Shown here piece by piece: positions 1 to 12,610 of a stretch of DNA of 64,000 nt; position 1 is the first letter of the stretch, and each line of letters opens with the position of its first letter. The notes below the pieces were generated by a model. It was not told the DNA's origin. It was given only the letters and a program-made list of their open reading frames with translations, and did not search any database. The position numbers and the translations under genes are program-made. Source of the stretch: Solen grandis (taxonomy: Eukaryota; Mollusca; Bivalvia; Adapedonta; Solenidae); NCBI GenBank assembly GCA_021229015.1, contig CM037784.1, positions 66,119,223-66,183,222 on the forward strand, in the 5' to 3' direction.

Positions 1-2675
1 AGTTTAAGGGGAGAAACAATTGCATATAGTTCTTGGGTTAAAAAAAATGAAGTTGAAACAGAAAAAATACTTATCAATGAAATACATCTTTTACAAAAAG
101 AGCTTTACATAAATCACAACCTATTAAATGAAAAACAAGAAGAACTTAAGAAAATCAGAGAAAAGAAAATGGAAGGTATTAAGATAAGATCAAGATCTAA
201 ATGGCTTGAGGAAGGAGAAAAAAAATAGTAAATTCTTTTGTAATCTTGAAAACACAAATTGCCTTTCCAAAACTATGATAAGACTAACTAAAACAAATGG
301 AGATATTATTGATATTCAGGACAAAATTATTGAAGAAGTTAAGATTTTTTATAAAAAAAAACTGTACAGTAAAAAAGAAACAATAGATATAAATTTAGAC
401 AATATTTTGAATAAAAATAACATAAATAGGCTAACAGAGCAACAAAAAATAACTTTAGAAGGTAAACTGACAAAAGATGAATGTCTTCAAGTTTGAAAAA
501 AATGAGTAATAATAAAAGCCCAGGCATGTAGGATTTACCTTAGTTTTTAAATTTTTCTGGTTTGATATTGGCCATTTTTGTTAATTTTAAATTATGGCTT
601 AGAAAAAGGGGAATTGTCTATATCACTACTTAATGTCTCTTATAAAATCGCATCATCAGCAATAGCGAATAGATTAAAAAGAGTTCTTGGTTATATAATA
701 AATGAAGACCAGACTGGTTTTGTACCAAACAGATACATAGGTGAAAATACACGTTTAATATATGATATAATGTTCTATGCAGAAAAATTTAATATACCCG
801 GAATGATACTATTAATTGATTTTGAAAAAGCGTTTGACTCAGTTTCTTGGAATTTTATCAATAAGGTTTTAAACTTTTTTAATTTTGGTCCCTTGTTTAA
901 AAAATGGATAAACACTTTTTATTACAACATAGAATCCTGCTGTATTGTTAATGGGCATTGTTCAGAATGGTTCTATTTACACAGAGGCTGTCGCCAAGGC
1001 GATCCCATTTCACCTTATATTTTTATATTATGTGCAGAGGTGTTGGCATCACTTATAAGAGATAATAAAGATATTAAAGGCATAAGATGTGGTAATGTGG
1101 AATATAAAATCTCTCAATATGCTGATGATACGTCCCTGATTCTTGATGGCACAGAAAAATCACTTCTAACTGCAATTAAAGTTTTAAAATTTTATGCTGA
1201 TATCTCCGGCCTTTGTGTTAATGTGGATAAAACTAAAGCAATTTGGATCGGCAGTATTAAAAACAGTTCTTACAACCCTGTACCTGATATAAATATATGT
1301 TGGGATACAGAATTTACACTTCTTGGTGTAAACTTTACTACTGATCTTTACAATATAACTAAATTAAACTATGATAAAAAAATTGAAGAAATTAAGGACT
1401 TATTTATAAGATGGTCACATAGAATCCTTACACCAATAGGCAAAATTACAGTTATTAAATCCCTTGCACTTTCAAAATTAAAACCATCTTATATTAGCAT
1501 TACCAAATCCAGACAAAGATATTATCAATTCCTTACAAACACTATTTTTCCAATTTCTATGGGATGGTAAACCAGATAAGATAAGAAGAGAAGTTACATA
1601 TAGAGATTATAGTAATGGGGGATTAAGGATGATTAATTTGGATAAATTTATAATTTCTCTTAAAACAACATGGATCAGAAAAATGATATTTAACAATAGC
1701 AAATGCTTGTACATTGAACAAACATTAAATGAGTGTTTAGATAATAAATTAAAATTTGGTTCAGAGTATATCAAAGAAAAAATAGCACTTATCGACAATC
1801 CATTTTGGAAAGATGTATACTTATCATACTATAATTTTACTTCATCACTAAAATCAACTAACCCAAAAGAGTTAGCAGAAGAATATATCTTACTAAACAT
1901 AAATATAAAGGTCGGAGAAAAAGCGTTTTATAGAAAGAAATTTCTAGAAAATAATATACTTACAATTAATGATCTCCTTACTAAAGATGGTTCTTTTATA
2001 AGCTTTGATGACTTTGTTGATAAACATGGGCATGTAACTAATTTTTTAGAATATGCCAGTATTATTAACTCTATTAAGAGCTATATTAAAAAACTAAAAA
2101 TTGATTCACCATTATACAGATTAGATGAACCATTTTACCCTTACATTTATCAATACTTCTTAAAAATAAAAAAGGATGTAGAAATATTTATGATAATTTG
2201 AAACTTAAAAATATTGTCCCTACATCAGTGGATAAATGGGTCACAACTATTGGTGGAAATACAATTTCTTCAGATATTTTACAAAATTTTAATATTCCTT
2301 TTAAATGTTGCAAAGATACTTCTCTGCAATGGTTTCAAAGTAGAATCAATCATAGAATTTTAGGTACGAATTATTTGTTTGAAAAAAATGGAGATAAAAG
2401 AAAGTGAAATGTGTTCCATTTGTCATCAAGAACCTGAGACATTGATTCATCTATTTTATAACTGTCCTTTTGTAAAAGATTTTTGGAAAGAATTGTGGAA
2501 TTTATTAAATACTCACTGTCCACACATTTCTAATTATTTTAAAATTAAGGATATTATGTTTGGAAACAAACATTTCAAATCTGTTGTAAATACAGTAATT
2601 ATTTTAGGCAAATACTTTATTTTTAAAATAAAAGATACAAATCAAAAACCTAATGTTGTAAAGTTTTTATTATAA
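1..2675 (+). mobile_element. L1/Tx1-like LINE, ORF2 remnant (RT plus zinc knuckle), frameshifted
   Basis: A retrotransposon ORF2 broken by frameshifts and cut by the window start. Frame 1 from base 1 reads up to RSKWLEEGEKK, then shifts at about 220 into frame 2 (NSKFFCNLEN), the linker that precedes RT in LINEs. The RT core lies at 578-1570: FEKAFDSVSW (motif A, catalytic Asp), GCRQGDPISPYIF, and YADDTSLILDG (motif C). The reading then passes through shifts at about 1550, 2165 and 2385, ending in a C-x2-C-x8-H-x4-C knuckle (CSICHQEPETLIHLFYNCP) typical of L1-clade RTs. No endonuclease is in the window. The breaks mean it is not active as read. L1/Tx1 placement is by motif only. Confidence 0.9.
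578..1570 (+). pseudogene. Reverse transcriptase domain of the LINE (longest intact block)
   Basis: A 330-residue open block carrying most RT motifs: EDQTGFVPNRYIGENTRLI, then the Asp-containing motif A FEKAFDSVSW, motif B RQGDPISPYIF and the catalytic YADD. Near its start GELSIS runs straight into LLNVSYKI; related LINE RTs normally have about 25-30 extra residues there (the K...RPISLLN block), so an in-frame deletion is likely. The frame is lost at about 1550, and the continuation FQFLWDGKPDKIRREVTYRD is in another frame. The ATG at 578 is not a true start. Confidence 0.85.
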
Positions 2676-3325
2676 AGACCAAAATATTTATACACTTTAC
2701 TTTCATGAACAATTTATGACTAGAACAAGATGAAGTTTATCATCAACATCAATATTGACTTTGACCAACATTTTTTTTTTCTCTTTTTTTCCCCCAAATA
2801 ATATGCTATATGTACAGGCATATTTTCTACAGATTTGTATCACCTTTCCTTCTTTATACAAAGTACTACAAGCTTTAATATTGTATAATGACTGGTAATT
2901 GAATATTAATATTTAGGGAAATGTAAAATATCAAGACCTCTATTGTACTTTATATATGTTATATTGTGTTGATTAGGGATGTAATCGATTATTAAGATAT
3001 CGAAATATCAACGAATAACCATTTTGATTTTAAGTTGATTCCGTTCTAAAATATCGAATATCAAAAATGTTTTTACCAGCCAAATTATTTACTGCCAAAC
3101 TTATCCAGAAAATGAGTTCATGGAAATAAAAATCTCTCTACCTAGATGGCAGGTGAATAGATAAATCAATAGTTTTCAATACTTTGTTGATTCCTATATT
3201 TCGATATATCGATATGAATTTATTTTAATCTTTGACATCCCTAAATGGTAATTCAGAATTGTTTTTGTAAACATTATGTATGTTATGTACATATTAGTAA
3301 AATTAAAAATTAAAAAAAAAAAAGT
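2676..3325 (+). other. LINE 3' region with A-rich tail, interrupted by a MITE
   Basis: Noncoding sequence after the zinc-knuckle frame ends. It finishes in an A-rich stretch at about 3299-3323, which could be the LINE tail. No other coding signal is seen. Confidence 0.45.
2974..3243. mobile_element. hAT-like MITE with TAGGGATGT ends
   Basis: The left end reads TAGGGATGTAATCGATTA and the right end, reverse-complemented, reads TAGGGATGTCAAAGATTA, so the termini are inverted. The interior is full of ATATCGA-type palindromic words, as in many hAT-derived MITEs. No matching 8-bp target duplication is visible, so the exact ends are uncertain. Confidence 0.5.
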
Positions 3326-3507
3326 TGAAATCGATGAAAAAACTGTCAAAAATATGTGATAGATAGTTCCCTGACCCTAACTTTTATTTGAATAAAAATA
3401 GGTTTGGTCACAAACAATGACATGTGCTCCTTTGTTAACATCTTGTTGTGGGACAAAATCTAACTGCAATCTATTATTAAGAAAGCTAATAGGTGGGTCC
3501 TTGAACT

Positions 3508-5200
3508 ATGCATTGTGTTGAGCAGTTAGAGCTTTCGGTTGGTTTAACTAGCAACCAGGTAACACAGTTGTGTAAAGAAAAGGACACTATGCAGGACACG
3601 CTTTTGTACTGCCAGTCGCAGTTCATGCGCAACAACCTGATCTTTACGAATATAGACGAGGACGTGCACGAGAAATCCGAGCCGACGGAGACCAAGTTGC
3701 GGGGTTTCCTGATCAACAAGCATACAGGAGGGTAAACGTGCCTGGATCAGTTATGGCACTTAATTTGTCAACGGCCGACCTGTTAGCCTCGAGGGTAGCA
3801 ATGCATAGGATCAGCCTGGAGTTGGGCTCCAAATACTCTCCTGGAACATCCATGGCCTTACTCAGGACAAAGTTGTGGGTAGCAACTTTGTAAATGCATT
3901 GTGTAAATATGATATAAAATTTCTCTATGAATCGTGGAGTAATAGTAATCACAGTTGGAAAATAGTCGGATCAAAAGACAGAGTTAGGGGTTAGTGTTAT
4001 ATTTTAAAGACGATTGCGACGAGGGTATTGAAATTGTATTGTGAGGAACTAATTTGACACCACAGCGTGGATCAAGTTATATAAAAGTTTCTTTAATTTT
4101 GAACATGATATTTATATTGCAGGTGCTTATGTGTGGCCTGAAAATTCATCAATGAATAACATTGTAGACTCTGTTTGATTTATTGCAGAATGATGTTAAT
4201 TATCTTCAGCCTTTGGGTAAAGTTATTGTTTGTATGGGATTTTAACGTACTTACGGGTAACAGGCCTGAATTTGTGGCATGTGTCAGGTTTAATGACTAT
4301 TTGGATGATGATGATGATGATGATGATTTCCCAATATACCTTTAGAGCGCATCATAAAACGGTTTAAAAATACTGGAAATGTGCAAGGCTTCCTCTTTGC
4401 GTATTTGTAACAGTAGGTTAGGTAGTGATCACTCGATTTGAACGTATAATTTTGTAAGTCACGCGGGTGCTCGTGTAATTGATTATTTTTTTTAATGAGA
4501 CAGGACGATTTTTGTTTTCTTGGGGATATTAAAATACACCAAATGTGAATGATTAGACCATTCACTCGTGTCTTTTGTTATTAATTGCTTGTATATGTGT
4601 TAGTACCGAGTACACACGCACTGATATAAGATGGGATGATAATAAATACATTAATTTCGAGCAACACTTATTTCTAGACTTCCTGATTTTAACCGGTTGA
4701 TAACTGACTTAAGTTATATATTATTGAAGACCTTGATAAAGGCATTACCTTTTCTGAGGTTGAGACTAGTATTCGTAATTTAAAAATAGATCAATCTCAT
4801 GCGAATGACCATATCTTAAATGAGTATTTCATTATATCAGTAGATATCATAGCTCCGTATAATGTTGATATTTTTAATACTATTTTAGATTCGGGACATT
4901 TTCCTAGTAGTTGGACTGAGGGAATCATTGTACCGCTTCACAAAAAGAACGATATTAATGATGTAAATAATTACGGTATCAAATTGGTAAGTTGTTTTCT
5001 TAATTATTTACAGCAGTATTAAATATATGGTTTTATACATGGGCCGATGAAAACAGTATTACAAGTGATGCACAGTTTGGATTTCGTAAAGGTAGATCTA
5101 CAGTAGATGCAATTTTGTTTTAAATGCTGCTATCCAGAATATTTTAAGTAGGAAAGGAAGACTTTATTGTGCAGATGAAAAAAAAAACTTTACATAAATT
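3508..5200 (+). mobile_element. Second LINE, decayed: ORF1, endonuclease and RT fragments
   Basis: Four coding scraps lie in the order expected of a non-LTR element. 3508-3735 reads like an L1-type ORF1 coiled-coil segment (SQFMRNNLIFTNIDEDVHEK). 3833-3994 reads ILSWNIHGLTQDKVVG and KYDIKFLYESWSN, the start of an APE-type endonuclease. About 4225-4345 has DFNVLTGNRPEF, the endonuclease DFN motif. 4723-5022 reads GHFPSSWTEGIIVPLHKKND, then after a stop DAQFGFRKGRSTVDAI, the first RT blocks. Stops and shifts separate them and the catalytic RT Asp blocks are missing here. A matching later RT segment is at 20990-21310. Confidence 0.85.
4303..4327. repeat. GAT trinucleotide run
   Basis: Eight or so GAT repeats inside the decayed LINE endonuclease region; on the minus strand it produces a meaningless poly-His reading. 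Confidence 0.8.
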
Positions 5201-7225
5201 TGTTTGGTAATATTAGTTGTTTAGAAATAATAAAATCTTTCAACCGTGACGACTCAGCAGTTTTACGTCTGGTACATGCGCGATTTCACCATTTTGCACG
5301 AGGAAATGTTGGTATGCAAAATATCGATTTTTAATTTCATTTCCCTATGCTTTATTCCAAATCACCCTGATAAAAACGTGATGTAAATGTTAAAATAAAA
5401 TGGTAAGCCGGAAGAGCAAATCGAAGAGCGCGTTCGCGCAAGGGCGGCACATTCCCCCAGACACGTGGGCTCAGCAGATTTTATTCACTAGTATATATAA
5501 AGATATTTTCACTGCAAATGCATGTGCTTACAAAATAAATATATACACAATAAATTCCAGTACAAATGTATATTTATCTTTTGAGTTTTAAATTTGGATT
5601 CATTTTCCTTGAAATTCCAGGTTGTCCGAGTCTTTGTCAGACATGCGTCAACAAGAGTTAGTCTTTTGTAGATGTGTCAGTGCACAGGCCACAGTCGAAA
5701 GTGTATTTTTATTTGCAGCTGAAAGAATCTTTTTTTTCAATAAAATGTTAATCTGTTTAAATAAAAAATTGTTTAATATCATTACAAAATGTATTATTCA
5801 AGCATCCCTGACATTTCCTTATCTATTATTATTAATTTAATCGCATTTCTATGTTAGAGCTGCTGGGGTACTTGACTGCTTACTTCACGCTGCCATGCTG
5901 TCAGGCTGCTAGGCTGTTGGACTGCAAACTTCTCGCTGCCAAACTGTCAACTTCAAGCTGCCAGACTGCTGGGCTGCCAACTTCACGAACATAAGATGGT
6001 GATGAACCCAGGCAACCTCGCAAAAGGATGGAAACGTCTGCACAGATTACGCGAATCATTCAGATCATTTCCAGTATCGTTCCAAGACCGCGACACATGG
6101 ACACACGGAGTATTTATTTCTCGGACCTACAAACTGCTCTGTGATTCTTTTCTGAATTTTCGCCCACAGGGCTATATCAAAAATCACGAAGAAATACAAC
6201 AGCACTACATTATTGCATTTTGATGACATATTGTTTTTGGTCAAAATGCAATAATGCCCTGTGGACAAAACTTCATGAAAAAGTTGTCTGTGTGTTTAAC
6301 ATTGCTCCCTATGTAGAGCTTTTACAGTGATATGTGTTCAGTGATTACATGACTTTTTTCAGATTGGTAATATTTTGCGTTTTGCCATTTTATGAATTCA
6401 GATTATACAGAGATAGTTTTGATTTGCCAAGTTTTATATCTTTGTGTTTATTTATTGGGATTAAATTACGGGGAAGTATGTCTAATGTGTTCAGTTATTT
6501 ACATTCAAAATTTGAACAAAAAACGTTGACAAATAATCAAACTAGATGGTTTTATAGCGGTGTCGGGTTTAAAACGGCTCTATGGGTAGATTAAAAGATA
6601 GTTCGATTCATTGTTTTGTAAGTTCAATACAAAGAGATAACTATAAGAACTTGATATCTGATCATAGCATCGAGAAAACAAAAGACACACAACAGTTTAT
6701 CGGCTTTTGTGAATAATCACCAAAATATCTATGTCAAAACGGCTGATGAGGTATACATTTAACACTGGTTAGATTTCAATGCACTTCATCATTCCGATTA
6801 CTCAAAACAAAGAGCCAATATAAGCTTGATATGTAACAACTTGTAACAGTTATGACATCGAGGAAACCCTTAATACATACGCATTGCTACATTTGAGACA
6901 CAACATTGATGAAAACTGCATGCAGTGGACACCATTCTAAAACATTTTCTAATTTAAGTGTTAAAAGTAACAATTCATTCGGACATATATTTAAAAGCGA
7001 GGTGAGTATTTTTTTGTGTTTTCGGTTCATGTTTGAACACTGTCACGTATCATTGTTTCAAACAGAATATATGAAAGTTCACGTAAGTTTGCACCTTTAT
7101 GTACATCATTATCGTCATGATCAGCATGATCATCATCATTATCATCAGTACCAGCAGCAGCGGTAGCAGCATTGTATCAAGGATAAGGAAATTAAGTAAC
7201 GGGTTTTAATGTGATTACCTTTAGG
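5201..7225. other. No recognised gene
   Basis: Short open frames only, none with a recognisable domain or convincing splice signals. It holds a degenerate run of CTGC-rich words at about 5860-5990, a perfect 16-bp hairpin at 6208-6256 (listed separately), and a short CAT/CAG-rich stretch at about 7105-7165. Confidence 0.5.
6208..6256. repeat. Perfect 16-bp inverted repeat (hairpin)
   Basis: CATTATTGCATTTTGA at 6208-6223 is exactly reverse-complemented at 6241-6256, with a 17-base loop. It lies in otherwise unstructured noncoding DNA. Function unknown. Confidence 0.8.
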
Positions 7226-7229
7226 GCAT

Positions 7230-7445
7230 TTTTGGATTTTGCTTGGTTGCTTGTCCGATGTTAAATTTCTTACTTTAACACTTACTCAGCCCCTCACCGC
7301 GTGGGTTCGAATCCCGGCAGGGTCATTCGGATTTTCATGTGAGGAAGCCTTCCAGCTAGCTTGCGGTAGGTCGGTGGTTCTACCCGGATGCCTCCGTGTT
7401 GGTTCTCGTCTCTCTAAATTTATATGACTGAAATACTGTTGAAGC
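7230..7445 (+). mobile_element. tRNA-derived SINE, copy 1
   Basis: Contains a pol III B box (GGTTCGAATCCC at about 7303) after a diverged tRNA-like head, then a conserved body with GTGAGGAAGCCTTCCAGCT and a tail word GACTGAAATACTGTTGAAGC. The same body recurs, inverted, at 29250-29440, 47400-47560 and 61335-61590, which supports a SINE rather than a tRNA gene. The chance ORF across it is not coding. Confidence 0.75.
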
Positions 7446-7770
7446 GACGGTAAACTCAAATAGTCAAATCAAGTCAAGTTCTTACAGCATCCAAGCATTT
7501 TATACGCTATGTAATAAGGAGAGTATATACTCGTAAAAACATTGAAAAAGACTGGGGCATAAATAATTATGTAACTCAAAAACATATTATAGACAGTGCC
7601 ACATCTTAACATGTGCCAAATTTAGCCATAATTTCATCTAACAGCGTAATCAAATTTGACTGTTTTTCTTTTTCTATCGGAAGAGAAGATTGATATATCA
7701 TTTAAGAATTAAATAGTGAGTTTCGACTGACTTCAGTAAAACATTTGTCACAAAGTGAGAAAAATGTGCA

Positions 7771-7842
7771 GCTTGACCGGAACTCGAACCCGGGGCCTTT
7801 TGCTTAGAGGGCGAATGCTCTACCGAATGAGCTACCCGGTCG
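7771..7842 (-). mobile_element. tRNA-Arg(UCU)-like SINE head / tRNA pseudogene
   Basis: On the minus strand the sequence has a D arm (GCTC..GAGC), an anticodon loop CCTCTAA reading UCU, and a T arm with loop TTCGAGT and five paired bases. The acceptor stem does not pair, because the sequence after the T arm departs from tRNA. This fits a tRNA-derived SINE head better than a functional tRNA. The body would extend towards 7700. Confidence 0.6.
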
Positions 7843-7979
7843 TTTACACATGGTTCTACCTATTGTGAGATTGATGAGGTTACTTCCTCTGGTTATACCC
7901 TACGATTCCGTAGCCGCCGATTTGATTGGCTTATACAAAGGTCAATCTGAAACGACCCTCAAGGGAAACCATGCGAACA

Positions 7980-8300
7980 CTCTTAAAGCCACAGTTTTAG
8001 CCTAATCTTCATAAAATTTGGTCAGGATGTTTGACTACATGACATCTCAGATGAGTTCGAAATTGGGTCACGTGGGGTCAACTAGGTCACCAGTTCAAAT
8101 CTTAGAAAAAAAAACAACAACAAATTCTTAGTCAAAGAAAATCTGTGAACGAAATGCTTTAAAGTATGATATGTTTTGCTTCTCACGCAGACAAGAGTAT
8201 CTAGCATGGCTATTACCTACGTTTTTTATTGCTTTTATTTCCATTCAGACGTCACCGTAGGTATCTGACATATTTTAAAGAACACAATTCCGAAAACTGA
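7980..8300. repeat. Diverged bivalve-type intergenic repeat with GGGTCA words
   Basis: Contains the phrases TTCATAAAATTTGGTCAGGA and GGGTCACGTGGGGTCA, resembling the repeat seen again at 23160-23460 and 42100-42480. No coding content. Confidence 0.45.
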
Positions 8301-8778
8301 CCATTTGACCCGCTTGTTTTAATCTTTGTAGAGAGCGTGGAGAGTGCGCGCCTTTTCACAGCTCATTACATACACGATTAATTTCTATTAATAGAATGAT
8401 GTGCTCTTGAAGAAAGAGCCACCGTTATATAATACCATACGTGTTTTTCTGAGTTAAGGTGTTAGCATTGTCTGATGAGTAATGTAACGATATAAATATT
8501 ATTTAGATAATAATCTATATACATGGACATGTTATTAAAACAATATGAACAATTTCAGGAATATGAAATCAGGCAGTTCTCAATGAGTGATTGTTGCATG
8601 GTTATACATTTGTATAGGTCTATTTATTGTTTTCAAAGGATTGTGATTTACTTACCTCATACATGTTGCTTATAAAAGACAATTGTTAAATATATTAAAA
8701 ACATTAAAAGTTTGTGCAGAACTTTGTAAATGATTAGTTACTGCGCACATCATAAACGTGTAATCATCTAGAACTTCC

Positions 8779-8784
<6 letters not shown>

Positions 8785-8815
<31 letters not shown>
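8785..8815. repeat. (GA)n microsatellite
   Basis: About 15 GA units. Confidence 0.95.
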
Positions 8816-8819
<4 letters not shown>

Positions 8820-8986
8820 TCGGATTTTCTCATGAAGAGACCAATACTGCTGGAATCTAACAACATGAATCGAATCTGTTTGCTTAATTTCATCGTTTCT
8901 GCGAAGTATGAAATAAAAGTAAAAAGAAATATTTTGTTAAATCTTAAATTTAATTTGGGTATTAAATTTAGTGAATAGCTCATTAA

Positions 8987-9201
8987 TACTACGCCATGCG
9001 ATTGACTTTGACTTTTCTCCACTTTACACTTCAACAAAAAACCGATATTCCATTCACCTTATCGCCTGTCAAATAGAACGTCGCTTCGGTTGACGAATAT
9101 AAACCACGCCTCCTTAGCGAGAGGTTTTATCAATCTATAAATAGAGAGCTTCATTCAGCGTGTTGATTGCAGTTTTTAACGGGAATTATGAATATTGACT
9201 G

Positions 9202-9240
<39 letters not shown>

Positions 9241-9780
9241 ACGTATAATCTTGCGATGAAATAATGAATGAGTTACATAGACAACTATGTAGTTTCAAAC
9301 GAAATAGGTGGCACTTAAACTCGGGGTGTATTAGCAAGAATAATTTTGTCTCATGAATTAATAAAACACAGCAAAAGCAGTGTGGTTTAGTTACTGTCAA
9401 ACGGAGCGTGATATTTGTCCTTGTCATCATGGTCTAAGAACATGTGGCTTTTAACATTTAGCCATTTTAATTGCGGTACTTCTTCATGTAGGAATTATTA
9501 TAAAATCCTCGAATATTATTTCAAAACCTTTCTAAAACGCACCGCTGACACCCTTTATAGAGATAATGATTTTTTTTAAAGTCCGTCTCGGCCAACACTT
9601 CCATCACGAAGTTAACTGAGAACTGAGCAAAAACCAATAACCAGGTGATGCCAAGGGGCGGAGCTACGTTCTGATTGGCATACACAATGCCTTTTGTTTT
9701 CTACAGTAAGCGGGAAACCGACCGCAGTTTTATCGATGTAAAATTATTGGAAAAGTCAAAGTCAATCGCACGGCGTAGTA
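8987..9780. mobile_element. MITE with 31-bp inverted ends, TA-flanked (Tc1/mariner-like)
   Basis: The first 31 bases (8987-9017) and the last 31 (9750-9780) are inverted copies with one mismatch. If the outer TA is taken as the target duplication, the element starts CTACGCC, which fits the TA-targeting Tc1/mariner superfamily. No transposase is present. The interior holds a (TA)n run. Confidence 0.7.
9205..9237. repeat. (TA)n microsatellite
   Basis: About 16 TA units inside the MITE. Confidence 0.95.
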
Positions 9781-10179
9781 AGTAGGGCTTTCTGCCATAG
9801 CAGAGAGTCCTATTGGGTTTGTTATGTTTTTCCTTTTTATCATTATTATTATTCTACTTTTTTCTTCCTTTTGAGGTTCAAATTAAATTTTCAGGTGATG
9901 GACAAAAGAATAAACATCACAGGAAAATCATTTTGTTCATAGAAAGTGTTTTAATATATTATGAATGAATAAAACTAGTAAAACATCACAATCATTTTTA
10001 CGCATAAAATGCAATTTCGGCATTTTCTAAATAAGAAAAATGTATCTCCGGATTTAAAGAATTATCGAATTATCAGGAGCCCATGTAACACTAAATTATA
10101 TTTTTAGGACCAAAGTTCAAACTTTTTCGAAACTTTTTCGAACTTGAAAACTTGAATACCGAGGTGCATATCATACAAC

Positions 10180-10460
10180 CTAACACTCATCTGTGAAAAT
10201 ATCAAGATAATCCGACAAAAATCAAAGGCTCTAGAGCGCGAACAAACTTTTTGCAGCAGACGTCAAATCTGACATTAGTTGACGTCATTGAAAGTTGAAA
10301 ATAAATGAATTTATATCAAACCTGATCAGATTCAAATAAATACTTATCCTGACATACATCATCTGTAAATAAATGCAGAAAATCCGTCCCGAATTGACAT
10401 CTGTAGAGCGCAAACTAATATTAATAGCAGATGAAATCTGTGACATCAAATGAAGTGAGT
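10180..10460. repeat. Diverged tandem pair with GACGTCA words
   Basis: Two diverged copies of a block containing TAGAGCGC followed by GACATC/GACGTCA; a third diverged copy occurs at 19690-19815. Confidence 0.5.
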
Positions 10461-11099
10461 ATGATATTGAAAATCATTACATTCAAAGGGGACTTTGTAA
10501 CATTGTTTTCTGTTATTATTTAATGAAGCTGGCTCTTCAAGAATCTCTTTAAAATGACTACAAATATTCCCAAACTTAATGTCCCACAAAGAAGTGAAGA
10601 ACCACTTCTCCTCTTTACATGCAAAAAGAGTTCTTTTCCTACCAAATAATGTGAACAATATGCGGAACCAACTGCAGAAGCACAATGAATAACAATATTT
10701 GAAAAGAAATTAATTTGTGATATAACTTTTTCATATGATGTCCAATTTCAAAAATCTCGGTGCCGTTAGAAAGGTCTTCAAATGTCCAAAAATTCAACTA
10801 CTTTTAATAAATTGTATTTCATCCTATCTGTAACGGCTTTTGAGATATAGATGGTTAAACCTCAAGATAACGACACGAATCGACAAAAAGATGTTCATGA
10901 CTTTACTACTTTTCGACGAACAACTTTTTAATTAATGATCCGATCATTCTAAAATCTGCATATCACTAGAACAGCAATGCATCAAGCTAATGTTCGTACA
11001 ATTATTTTCAAAAAATAATAGCTTCTCAGAAAACAGTTTCTTGGGAAAAAAACAAACTGAATGGAACCAACTGCAGAGGTGCATGAAAGAACAGTTTTA

Positions 11100-11505
11100 A
11101 CTAGAATCGCAATCGCGATATCATCGGTTTTCGCAAAAGCAATTCCATTAAGTTCACGAGTCGCATGATTCGAAAAATATTTCTTCGTTCAATGGCTTGT
11201 TTATAATGTTAACAGCGATCTTTCAAACGTTTCTGTCGCAATGTTTAAGCAGACTTTTTACCCAAGAGAGTATTGTTGAGTATTACCTGTCAGTTATGAA
11301 ATCGCGATGTCATCAGTTTTCATGAAAGCAATTCCATTCACTTCATGAATCGCATGATTCGAAAAACATATTTCTTCGTTCAATGGCTTGTTGAATACTG
11401 TTAACAGTGATCATTCAAACATTTTTGTCGCAATGTATAATCAGACTTTTTACCAAGAAGAATACTTTTGAGTATTACCTGTCTGTTATGTAGTCGTAAA
11501 CTTGA
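11100..11505. repeat. Tandem duplication of about 190 bp
   Basis: Two copies start with an ATCGCGAT..TCATC word and share TTTCTTCGTTCAATGGCTTG and GAGTATTACCTGTC. The first follows an ACTAGA-type head hairpin. Confidence 0.7.
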
Positions 11506-11984
11506 AAACATTTTTTACGGACTTCGAGTACTGCAATGTTATATGTGTTTTTAGCTTTATGATGGAGACAAATGACAATTGTATTCGATAAACAACAATT
11601 GCAAACGACAAACAACAGTATAAAATGACACACGACAATGCAATATGCCAGTCAACACTATTACGAACAACTGTTGCATTGAATTACTATCATTTTTATG
11701 AAATATCGCATTATCTTTTTTGTGTCATTTCAAATTGATGTCACCGAAGAACAGAATGCAAAAAAAATCGCATAAAAATCAGACTTCATTTTTTTTTAAT
11801 TATTAATAGTGATTTCAAGCTAATCGCCCCCAAGCGGCAAAATGAGAACCAAAACTGATTAAAAATTTACTATTAGGTACCTAGCAATGCAGCAAATGGT
11901 TCAATCAAGTATACTAGTCAAACATTCTATTCCTTATATATCACAATTTGAAGCATAAAAACTGATTTACAATTGTTCTAAAGA

Positions 11985-12610
11985 GGATCAAAACTTGGAT
12001 TGCCGTAAAATGACCAAATCAAGTCCGATCTTCAAAAACTAAACACCAATGGAAAGATCTCTTCACAGACTAAAACTTTTGTTCATATACTTTCGACAAA
12101 ATATTTTTAGATTTGGAGCTATTTTATGCCGATAAAAATAATAATAATTGGTATATGACCTTGACCTTTGCATATTATATTGATTTTTATTCTATGATTT
12201 TATTTGTTTTATAAAAATGCATAAACAGTGAAATAATGATGAAGATTGAACAAAAAATAAAGTCAGGAGCAGCAAAAAAGGGGAAACATATGGATATACA
12301 ATTGTTTGATAAGAGGATCAAACTTTGGACTGTGGTCATTTGATCAAATGAAGTCCGATCTTCAAAAGCTAAACACCAATGGAAAGATCTCTTCACAGAC
12401 TAAAACTTTTGTTCATATACTTTCTATAAAATATTTTTAGATTTGGAGCTATTTTATGCCGATAAATATAATAATAATTGGTATATGACCTTGACCTTTG
12501 CATATTATGGGTGATTTTTTTTCTATGATTTTATTTGTTTTATAAAAATGCATTAACAGTGAAAAAATGATGAAGATTGAATAAAAAATAAAGTCAGGAG
12601 CTGCAAATAA
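11985..12610. repeat. Tandem duplication, 330-bp period
   Basis: A block beginning GAGGATCAAA and ending AAAGTCAGGAGC occurs twice, 330 bases apart (compare GTATATGACCTTGACCTTTG at 12151 and 12481). Confidence 0.85.

Noticed and set aside
4290..4565. Minus-strand ORF ending in poly-His
   Set aside because: The His run is the GAT microsatellite read backwards within a decayed LINE.
6334..6594. 86-residue ORF with hydrophobic stretches
   Set aside because: No recognisable domain, start context or splice signals; length is within chance for AT-rich DNA.
7239..7427. 62-residue ORF with a mirror ORF at 61396-61584
   Set aside because: Both are the tRNA-derived SINE read through in the same frame; similarity is due to the repeat.
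7771..7842. Functional tRNA-Arg gene
   Set aside because: The acceptor stem does not pair and the flank looks like a SINE body.
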